Of a DNA stretch of 5,048 nt, positions 1 to 5,048 are shown piece after piece. Origin of the DNA: Blastocatellia bacterium (GTDB lineage: Bacteria; Acidobacteriota; Blastocatellia; Chloracidobacteriales; JADJPF01). Where the stretch lies: positions 1-5,048 of the forward strand of contig JAHFUF010000440.1 of NCBI GenBank assembly GCA_023265235.1, in the 5' to 3' direction. Each line of letters starts with the position of its first letter. The stretch's first letter is position 1. The notes beneath the pieces are model-generated. The model ran no database searches. It saw only the letters and a program-made list of their open reading frames with translations, and was not told where the DNA came from. Both the position numbers and the translations under genes were made by a program.

Positions 1-537
1 GCCTATTTTCAACCTCTTCCTTGTATGCAATGTGAAAAAGCCACTTGTGAAACTGTTTGCCCAGTAAATGCTACTACTCATAGCTCAGAAGGGCTTAATG
101 ATATGGTTTATAACCGATGCGTAGGAACACGTTATTGTGCTAATAACTGTCCTTATAAAGTGCGTCGATTTAATTACTTGCAGTATACTGACTTTAGTAC
201 GCCACAACTTAAGCTGCTAAATAACCCTGATGTAACAGTGCGCAGTCGCGGTGTAATGGAAAAATGTACTTACTGTGTACAGCGTATTAATTACGCTAGA
301 GTAGAAGCGGAAAAAGAAAATCGTCCTATTAGGGATGGTGAAGTGGTTACTGCTTGTCAATCTGTGTGTCCTACTCAAGCAATAGTCTTTGGTAATGTTA
401 ATGATCCAGAGAGCAAAGTATCAAAATTAAAAGCAGAACAACGTAACTATTCTATGCTAGAAGAGTTAGCCACAAAACCACGGACGACTTATCTATCTGC
501 GTTGCGTAATCCCAATCCTGAGCTTAAGAAGGGGTAA
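1..537 (+). CDS. actB: ActB, iron-sulfur subunit of alternative complex III (3' part, 5' end outside window)
   Basis: This is the C-terminal 178 residues of the Fe-S subunit of alternative complex III; the reading frame is open to the left edge, so the gene starts upstream. The fragment carries ferredoxin-type cysteine groups. Numbering the first complete codon as residue 1, they are C8-x2-C11-x4-C16-x3-C20-P, then C40, C46 and C50 in RCVGTRYCANNCPY, then C89-x2-C92, and C119-x3-C123-P. In the second group Thr43 stands where a fourth cysteine would be, which fits the single [3Fe-4S] cluster known in ActB beside three [4Fe-4S] clusters. By homology the protein lies on the periplasmic face and passes electrons from ActC towards the c-type hemes. 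Full-length ActB usually also has a large N-terminal domain resembling molybdopterin oxidoreductases but lacking that cofactor; it is not visible here. The first in-frame ATG, at 25, lies inside the first cysteine motif, just after C8, and is not the real start. actC follows after 2 bases. The family call is strong because actC-F follow in canonical order. Confidence 0.93.
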   Translation, partial: AYFQPLPCMQCEKATCETVCPVNATTHSSEGLNDMVYNRCVGTRYCANNCPYKVRRFNYLQYTDFSTPQLKLLNNPDVTVRSRGVMEKCTYCVQRINYARVEAEKENRPIRDGEVVTACQSVCPTQAIVFGNVNDPESKVSKLKAEQRNYSMLEELATKPRTTYLSALRNPNPELKKG

Positions 538-539
538 TT

Positions 540-1934
540 ATGGAAGCAAATACTGCACACCAGCAAGAACCTGTACTAAAAGATGTAATACCTGTTGTTG
601 GCCCAGGTCATAGTTTTGAGACAATTTCTGAGAAAATTAGTTCTATCGTCCTAACCCAACGCACACCAATAAGTCTATTTATTGGGTTAGGAATGGGTTT
701 CTTAATAATTAATATGCTGATGGCGGCTGTTACTGCGCTGCTTTATGAAGGCGTTGGTATATGGGGATTAAACGCTCCTGTTGGTTGGGGTTTTGACATT
801 ACCAACTTTGTTTGGTGGGTTGGTATAGGTCACGCTGGTACATTAATTTCAGCTATTCTTTTACTAATGGGGCAAAAGTGGCGTACTTCAATCAATAGAT
901 TTGCTGAGGCTATGACACTCTTTGCAGTTGCTTGCGCAGCAATGTTTCCTTTACTACATACAGGTCGACCTTGGTTTGCTGCTTATTGGCTACTACCTAT
1001 CCCTAATACAATGGCAATATGGCCACAGTTTCGTAGCCCTCTAATGTGGGACGTTTTTGCTATCTCAACATATGGAAGCGTTTCTTTACTCTTTTGGTAT
1101 GTAGGTCTAATACCAGACTTAGCTACAATGCGTGATAGGGCTAAACATTGGTTAGTAAAAATGATTTTTGGTATGTTATCAATGGGTTGGCGTGGTTCTG
1201 CTCGCCATTGGGCACGCTATGAAACAATTTATAACCTCTTAGCAGGTTTAGCTACACCACTAGTAGTATCTGTACACACCATAGTAAGTTTTGACTTTGC
1301 TGTTTCAGTTATTCCTGGTTGGCATACTACAATATTCCCTCCCTATTTTGTGGCTGGTGCTATTTTCTCAGGTTTTGCTATGGTACTAACCCTACTTTTG
1401 CCTGTTAGATACCTTTTCCGTTTGCATGATTTTGTTACTATGCGCCATATAGAAAATATGGCCAAGGTTATGTTAGTAACAGGATTGATGGTTTTTTATG
1501 GTTATAATGTAGAGGCTTTTATGGGTTGGTATAGTTCTAACAAATATGAAGGCTTTATGATTTATAACCGTATGACAGGGCCTTATTGGTGGTCATATTG
1601 TTTATTAATTTTCTGTAATGGTGTTGTCCCTCAAGTCCTCTGGATTAAAAAGATTAGACAAAATGTTTATATTTTGTGGCTTATCACTCTAGTTGTTAAT
1701 GTAGGGATGTGGCTAGAACGCTTTGTTATTGTTGTTACTAGCTTACACCGCGACTTTGTTCCTTCTTCTTGGGGAAGGTATGCTCCTACTATGTGGGAAG
1801 TTATGCTTTTTGTAGGTACTATAGGATTCTTTGTTTTCATGATGATTTTGTTTGTTCGTGCACTTCCAATGATTCCTATGTTTGAAATGAAGACTTTATT
1901 ACCAGAATCAAAAGTTAAACACCATAAGGAATAA
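540..1934 (+). CDS. actC: ActC, NrfD/PsrC-type quinol-oxidising membrane subunit of alternative complex III
   Basis: This 464-residue integral membrane protein belongs to the NrfD/PsrC family and in ACIII is the subunit thought to bind and oxidise quinol. About ten hydrophobic helices can be read, near residues 44-68, 88-110, 122-140, 167-190, 235-257, 265-288, 305-325, 348-368, 376-398 and 416-440. Polar residues inside or beside helices are typical of the family's quinol and proton sites: His98 in GIGHAGTLIS, His140 in LLHTGRPW, Asp171 in MWDVFAISTY, and His246 and Asp252 in VSVHTIVSFDFAVS. Assigning roles to individual residues is inference. The N-terminal 40 residues are polar, as expected for a tail ahead of the first helix, and the length is ordinary for ActC. 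The ATG at 540 has a purine-rich AAGGGG at 529-534, five bases upstream, formed by the last codons of actB. Generic annotation as polysulfide reductase NrfD would be misleading; the neighbours fix the ACIII assignment. Confidence 0.95.
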   Translation: MEANTAHQQEPVLKDVIPVVGPGHSFETISEKISSIVLTQRTPISLFIGLGMGFLIINMLMAAVTALLYEGVGIWGLNAPVGWGFDITNFVWWVGIGHAGTLISAILLLMGQKWRTSINRFAEAMTLFAVACAAMFPLLHTGRPWFAAYWLLPIPNTMAIWPQFRSPLMWDVFAISTYGSVSLLFWYVGLIPDLATMRDRAKHWLVKMIFGMLSMGWRGSARHWARYETIYNLLAGLATPLVVSVHTIVSFDFAVSVIPGWHTTIFPPYFVAGAIFSGFAMVLTLLLPVRYLFRLHDFVTMRHIENMAKVMLVTGLMVFYGYNVEAFMGWYSSNKYEGFMIYNRMTGPYWWSYCLLIFCNGVVPQVLWIKKIRQNVYILWLITLVVNVGMWLERFVIVVTSLHRDFVPSSWGRYAPTMWEVMLFVGTIGFFVFMMILFVRALPMIPMFEMKTLLPESKVKHHKE

Positions 1935-1941
1935 CTAACTT

Positions 1942-2478
1942 ATGACAGAAAAAACAAAGCTTTATGGTTTAATGGCTGAGTTTGATAACCCTCAAGCCAT
2001 TGTTGATGCTACAAACGCTGCTTATAAAGCAGGGTATAGAAAAATGGATGCTTATTCACCTTTTCCTATTGAGGAACTTCAAGAAGCGTTACATTTTCAT
2101 ACCAGAGTTCAATATATAGTGTTGGTGGCTGGAATTATTGGTGCCTTATTAGGTTATGGCTTACAATACTGGACTTCAGCCGTGGACTATCCAATAAACA
2201 TAGGTGGTCGCCCCTATAATAGCTGGGTGTCTTTTATACCTATTACTTTTGAATTAACTATTTTGATAGGTGCCTTTTCTGGTGCAATTGGGATGATACT
2301 ATTAAATGGATTACCACAGCCCTATCATCCAGTTTTTAATGTGCCTAGATTTAGTATGGCTTCTTCAGATCGCTTTTTTCTATGTATTGAATCAGAAGAT
2401 TCAAAGTTTGATCGTAGGGCTACGGCAGAATTTCTAAAGAGCCTTAATGCTGCGGAGGTGACAGAAGTTGAGCCATAA
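1942..2478 (+). CDS. actD: ActD, two-helix membrane subunit of alternative complex III (DUF3341 family)
   Basis: This 178-residue protein matches the DUF3341 family, the small ActD subunit of ACIII. The N-terminal part (about residues 7-50) is a soluble domain with the family motif DAYSPFPIEEL at 36-46, followed by a helix pair at about 57-77 and 95-123 and a C-terminal soluble tail. The segment just after the second helix, with PQPYHPVFNVPRF at 125-137, is also characteristic. ActD has no cofactor and no recognised catalytic residue; its role is structural, helping hold the membrane subunits together. The ATG follows the actC stop by 7 bases, with AAGGA at 1926-1930 as a probable ribosome binding site at a somewhat long spacing of 11 bases. 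The last 11 bases of the gene overlap the proposed TTG start of actE, and its final codons contain the actE Shine-Dalgarno sequence. Confidence 0.93.
   Translation: MTEKTKLYGLMAEFDNPQAIVDATNAAYKAGYRKMDAYSPFPIEELQEALHFHTRVQYIVLVAGIIGALLGYGLQYWTSAVDYPINIGGRPYNSWVSFIPITFELTILIGAFSGAIGMILLNGLPQPYHPVFNVPRFSMASSDRFFLCIESEDSKFDRRATAEFLKSLNAAEVTEVEP
2454..2461 (+). promoter_or_regulatory. Strong Shine-Dalgarno sequence for actE, inside the end of actD
   Basis: GGAGGTGA is fully complementary to the usual 3' end of 16S rRNA (anti-Shine-Dalgarno core UCACCUCC). It lies six bases before the TTG at 2468, which is near-ideal spacing. It is the longest ribosome-binding match in the window and is the main reason for choosing the TTG rather than the ATG at 2510. 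It is also coding sequence for actD, so part of the match could be chance. Confidence 0.7.
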
Positions 2479-3178
2479 ATCTTCCCCCACCAGAAAGAAC
2501 GCCCAAACTATGTTAAGAGTAAAACTCTCTATATTATCTATTTTTTGCGGTCTTTTTCTTTTCAGTTCTTGTCGTCAAGATATGGCAGATCAGCCTGCCT
2601 ATAGACCGCTACAACAAAGTGATTTTTTTGCTGATGGTCAAGCCTCTAGACCTTTAATTCAAGGTACCGTAGCACGAGGACAATTAAGAGATGATACACA
2701 TCTTTATACAGGTAAAAAAGACGGACAATTAGTTACTACCTTTCCTTTTGTTGTAGATAAAGAGGTTGTTAAACGAGGTCAGGAAAGGTTTAATATTTAT
2801 TGTGCTCCTTGTCATGGTCAGACTGGTGCAGGTAATGGAATGATTGTACAAAGAGGTTTCAAAAAAGCAGCTTCGTATTATGACGATGAAGTCCGTAAAA
2901 AACCTATAGGCCATTACTTTGACGTAATAACTAATGGTTATGGAGCAATGGCAGGCTATTCTGCTCAAGTAAATGTGCGGGATCGTTGGGCTATTATCTC
3001 TTATGTTAAGGCTTTACAAGAAAGCCAACCTGGTAGTGCTAACCCATTACCAATAGAAACTATTACAGATTTTACTCCTAGTGGTTTAGTTGACCCTAAA
3101 AAACAGACGTCTCCTAGTGGCACTAGTTCAAAGCTAGAAAGTAAAGCTCAAGAGAAATCTGAGTCAGGAGGCCATTAA
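2468..3178 (+). CDS. actE: ActE, monoheme cytochrome c lipoprotein subunit of alternative complex III
   Basis: This is a 236-residue c-type cytochrome, the ActE electron-carrier subunit of ACIII. From the TTG start, residues 15-34 form a hydrophobic signal segment ending in a lipobox (LFSSC, Cys35), so the mature protein should be lipid-anchored on the periplasmic side. The heme attachment motif CAPCH is at 112-116, inside the typical ERFNIYCAPCHGQTGAGNG setting. Met161 in NGYGAMAGY is the probable sixth ligand of the heme iron, and the helix RDRWAIISYVKALQ at 171-184 closes the cytochrome c fold. The last 40 or so residues are a Ser/Lys/Glu-rich, probably disordered tail. Its role is to take electrons from the complex and pass them towards the oxidase or a soluble carrier. 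The TTG start overlaps actD by 11 bases and has a perfect Shine-Dalgarno match; the ATG at 2510 would give a tidier 20-residue signal peptide before the lipobox but has only a weak ribosome site. Family assignment is firm, the start less so. Confidence 0.92.
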   Translation: MSHKSSPTRKNAQTMLRVKLSILSIFCGLFLFSSCRQDMADQPAYRPLQQSDFFADGQASRPLIQGTVARGQLRDDTHLYTGKKDGQLVTTFPFVVDKEVVKRGQERFNIYCAPCHGQTGAGNGMIVQRGFKKAASYYDDEVRKKPIGHYFDVITNGYGAMAGYSAQVNVRDRWAIISYVKALQESQPGSANPLPIETITDFTPSGLVDPKKQTSPSGTSSKLESKAQEKSESGGH

Positions 3179-3180
3179 TA

Positions 3181-4266
3181 ATGAGCGAAATTGCTTCAGG
3201 TTATTTAGTAGCATACTTTTTTTGGTTAACCATTTCTTTTGGTTGTCTAGGTATTTTGATGATACAGCATCTTACAGGGGGACATTGGGGTTTTGGAATT
3301 CGCCGTCCTCTAGAGTCTGCTGCTAAGACATTACCTTTAATGTTAGTGCTTTTTATTCCAATAATTGCCCTATCTTATGATATCTATCCTTGGACTCATG
3401 CAGAAGATGCTGCTCATTTAGGGGACAAAGCAAAATATTACCTTAATATGCCTTTCTTTACTGGTAGGGCTATAGGTTATTTTCTTCTTTGGACAGCAAT
3501 GGCTTTTATTTTAAGTAAATGGTCTTTAGAGCAAGACAAAACTAATTCAGTAGATTCAGCTATAGATGTTGCTCAAAAGTGCCGTAATATTAGCGGCCCA
3601 GGAATATTGATTTGTGCTTTAACCATTACACTTGCTTCTTTTGATTGGATAATGTCGCTAGATCCTCATTGGTATTCTACTATATTTGGGATATTGACCA
3701 TTGGTGGTTGTTTACTAAATTCTTTTGCCTTTATGATTATTATTTTGTCACAAATAGGTAATCGTGAAGGAATGAAAGGCTATATTGGCTCAAAGCACTT
3801 TCATGACCTAGGTAAATTGTTGCTAGCTTGTGTAATGCTTTGGGGTTACTTTAACCTCTCTCAACTATTAATTATTTGGTCAGGTAATCTACCAGAAGAA
3901 ACAATCTGGTTTATACGCCGTCGTAGTGGTGGCTGGGAGTATGTTGGCCCAGCATTAATAGCACTGCACTTTGCTGTACCATTCTTTTTACTTCTTTCTA
4001 GAGCCTTAAAAAAGAAGCCAACTATATTAGCTTCAGTTGCAGGGTTTTTAATGGTAATGAGACTTGTTGATTTATTTTGGCTGATCCAACCACAATTTAA
4101 TGGTGGTGTTATTGCTCCTATGGCTGTTGTTTCTACTATAGTGTCAGTTGGGGTGATAGGTGCCATTTGGCTAGGGCTGTTCTTTAAGTTTTTGTCTGGT
4201 AATCCTTTATTGCCAGTGCGAGATCCTTATATTCAAAAGGAGGCTATAGTTCATGGCAACCACTGA
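3181..4266 (+). CDS. actF: ActF, second NrfD-like membrane subunit of alternative complex III
   Basis: This 361-residue polytopic membrane protein is ActF, the second large membrane subunit of ACIII, related in fold to ActC and often annotated as quinol:cytochrome c oxidoreductase. Visible landmarks are FFWLTISFGCLGILMIQHL at 13-31 with the following TGGHWGF, SFDWIMSLDPHWYSTIFG at 153-170, a segment from His206 through Trp221 to the NLPEE at 236-240, and the C-terminal NPLLPVRDP at 341-349. About nine hydrophobic helices can be counted, near 8-30, 48-66, 92-111, 137-158, 166-188, 210-233, 256-273, 281-300 and 308-335. Unlike ActC it is not thought to oxidise quinol; a part in proton movement has been proposed for the family. 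The N-terminus is short, with only about seven residues before the first helix. The ATG has AGGAGG at 3166-3171, nine bases upstream, and follows actE by 2 bases, so the start looks right. The 3' end overlaps the next gene by 14 bases. Confidence 0.92.
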   Translation: MSEIASGYLVAYFFWLTISFGCLGILMIQHLTGGHWGFGIRRPLESAAKTLPLMLVLFIPIIALSYDIYPWTHAEDAAHLGDKAKYYLNMPFFTGRAIGYFLLWTAMAFILSKWSLEQDKTNSVDSAIDVAQKCRNISGPGILICALTITLASFDWIMSLDPHWYSTIFGILTIGGCLLNSFAFMIIILSQIGNREGMKGYIGSKHFHDLGKLLLACVMLWGYFNLSQLLIIWSGNLPEETIWFIRRRSGGWEYVGPALIALHFAVPFFLLLSRALKKKPTILASVAGFLMVMRLVDLFWLIQPQFNGGVIAPMAVVSTIVSVGVIGAIWLGLFFKFLSGNPLLPVRDPYIQKEAIVHGNH

Positions 4267-4726
4267 TGATGGGCATAACAAAAAATATCCTCGTATGGAC
4301 TTAGAGGATAAAGATATTGATATATCAGCAATAATTAAATTTACAGTTGTTTTGTTAGTTACTACAGTGATTATTTATATTGCTGCTGTAGGTTTGTTTA
4401 AAGGGTTTGAGTGGTGGGAAGATTCTAGTAACCCTCCATTAAACACTCTTTATAAAGAGAGAGCCAAAGAGCCTCCTAAACCACATTTACAAACTAATAT
4501 TACTCAAGCTTCAGACTTAAAAGATTTTCGAGCTAAAGAAGAGAAAATCCTTAAAGAAGGCGATGAAGCTACTAGTAAAATACCTATTGAGCAAGCAATT
4601 GATAAGCTTTTGCAAAAAGGGTTACCATCACGACCTGAAACAGAAGCACAAGGTTTTGTAGATAAAGCAGAAAAAATGCCTTCATATCAAAGTTCAGGAC
4701 AAGGTTTTGAAAGGAGACTGAGATGA
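4253..4726 (+). CDS. Uncharacterised single-helix membrane protein between actF and the SCO gene
   Basis: This 157-residue protein has no function I can name. A polar, acidic N-terminus (1-25) precedes one hydrophobic helix at about 27-50. Then comes a WW-containing stretch (GFEWWED at 51-57) and a soluble, charged domain. That domain holds PKPHLQTN at 76-82, a probable helix ASDLKDFRAKEEKIL at 86-100, and the segment KIPIEQAIDKLLQKGLPSRP at 109-128. The pattern of LQ, DL..R..E..IL, IPIE.A...L...GLP.R is, from memory, shared with small hypothetical proteins encoded next to ACIII or cytochrome oxidase genes in Acidobacteriota, often with a YGWVD-like stretch before IPI; here that stretch is replaced by a Gly-Asp-Glu sequence. 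The helix probably anchors the C-terminal domain outside the inner membrane. AAAGGAGG at 4236-4243 lies nine bases before the ATG and supports this start despite the 14-base overlap with actF. Its place in the operon suggests an accessory or assembly role for ACIII or the oxidase, which is inference. Confidence 0.82.
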   Translation: MATTDDGHNKKYPRMDLEDKDIDISAIIKFTVVLLVTTVIIYIAAVGLFKGFEWWEDSSNPPLNTLYKERAKEPPKPHLQTNITQASDLKDFRAKEEKILKEGDEATSKIPIEQAIDKLLQKGLPSRPETEAQGFVDKAEKMPSYQSSGQGFERRLR

Positions 4727-5048
4727 GGTTCTTTCTTGCGCTAGTGCTTTTGCTAGTATTAGCTGTTTGTGTACCAGCACAAGTTACCAAGCCAGAGTTA
4801 CCTCAGGCAGTTCCTAATGTAAGACCATCATTATTAAATGATGTTGGTATTGATCAACGACTTAATCAACAAATTCCACTTAATTTAATGTTTCGTGATG
4901 AACATGGGCAGACAGTCGCTTTACAAAGCTATTTTGGTAAAAAGCCTGTAGTTTTAGCTTTGGTTTATTATAACTGCCCCATGTTATGTACTTTAGTGCT
5001 TAATGGTTTGATTCATGCTGTTAATACAATGCCTTTTGTTGTAGGAAA
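4723..5048 (+). CDS. SCO1/SenC-type copper chaperone, 5' part (runs off the right edge)
   Basis: The first 108 codons of a SCO family protein are present. The N-terminus is a clear secretion signal: Arg2, a hydrophobic core at about 3-17, and a likely signal peptidase I site after VPA at 17-19. The mature part begins the thioredoxin-like SCO fold, with IDQRLNQQIPLNLMFRDEHG at 43-62 (the first strand region), a YFGKKPVVLALVYYNC strand leading to the copper site, and the CPMLC motif with Cys85 and Cys89 (Cx3C). SCO proteins bind copper through these cysteines and a later histidine, which is beyond the window, and help build the Cu-A centre of cytochrome oxidase subunit II in the periplasm. The ATG overlaps the preceding TGA stop in an ATGA arrangement, so translation is probably coupled. 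AAGGAG at 4711-4716 gives a good ribosome site six bases upstream. Its presence after the act genes suggests that oxidase genes follow. Confidence 0.9.
   Translation, partial: MRFFLALVLLLVLAVCVPAQVTKPELPQAVPNVRPSLLNDVGIDQRLNQQIPLNLMFRDEHGQTVALQSYFGKKPVVLALVYYNCPMLCTLVLNGLIHAVNTMPFVVG

Noticed and set aside
25..537. ATG at 25 as the start of a complete 170-residue ferredoxin-like protein
   Set aside because: The frame is open to base 1, and the cysteine at 22-24 just before this ATG is the first residue of the CxxC cluster motif. The protein must begin further upstream, as part of ActB.
540..1934. Polysulfide or nitrite reductase (PsrC/NrfD) operon instead of ACIII
   Set aside because: ActD (DUF3341), the CAPCH lipoprotein ActE and ActF are all present in ACIII order, which does not occur in Psr or Nrf operons.
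1935..1941. A promoter or terminator in the actC-actD gap, the longest gap between genes here
   Set aside because: Seven bases is too short for a promoter or hairpin, and no inverted repeat is visible around it. The genes read as one transcription unit.
2729..2968. Minus-strand open frame of 79 codons
   Set aside because: It lies antisense to the heme-binding core of actE, which has clear family motifs. The translation shows no recognisable domain.
3861..4166. Minus-strand open frame of 101 codons
   Set aside because: It is antisense to conserved membrane helices of actF, with no domain or plausible operon context.
4759..4770. Lipoprotein lipobox at Cys16 of the SCO protein (LAVC)
   Set aside because: Valine directly before the cysteine is unusual for a lipobox, and a good signal peptidase I site (VPA then Gln) follows four residues later. 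Lipidation is possible but less likely.
4584..4790. Minus-strand open frame of 68 codons
   Set aside because: It spans the junction of two well-supported plus-strand genes. Its hydrophobic stretch mirrors the sequence composition there and has no independent support.

Overview
The window is the middle-to-end part of an operon for alternative complex III (ACIII, the Act complex), a membrane quinol:electron-acceptor oxidoreductase that replaces the cytochrome bc1 complex in many bacteria. All genes lie on the plus strand and are packed with gaps of 2-7 bases or overlaps of 4-14 bases. The order is actB (3' part only), actC, actD, actE, actF, an unnamed single-helix membrane protein, and the start of a SCO1/SenC-type copper chaperone that runs off the right edge. 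I see no promoter, terminator, RNA gene, mobile element, CRISPR array or notable repeat. No stretch of 300 bases lacks a gene.

How the parts work together (family knowledge): ActC and ActF are multi-helix NrfD/PsrC-type membrane subunits. ActC is thought to oxidise quinol and pass electrons to the Fe-S clusters of ActB on the periplasmic side. From there electrons go to the c-type hemes of ActA (expected upstream, not in the window) and ActE, and on to a terminal oxidase. ActD is a small two-helix structural subunit. The SCO protein, which delivers or handles copper for the Cu-A site of heme-copper oxidases, suggests that cytochrome oxidase genes follow just downstream. That would make this a complete quinol-to-oxygen module.

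Organism: a Gram-negative aerobic bacterium with an AT-rich genome, judged by eye from A/T-ending codons. The 157-residue gene between actF and the SCO gene resembles, from memory, small proteins found beside ACIII and oxidase genes in Acidobacteriota, so an AT-rich acidobacterium (perhaps Blastocatellia) is my best guess. Confidence in that is low to moderate, because ACIII occurs in several phyla.

Most of the locus is a known system in its standard arrangement. The points most worth a second look are the uncharacterised 157-residue membrane protein, the probable TTG start of actE behind a perfect Shine-Dalgarno sequence buried in actD, and the short N-terminus of ActF.
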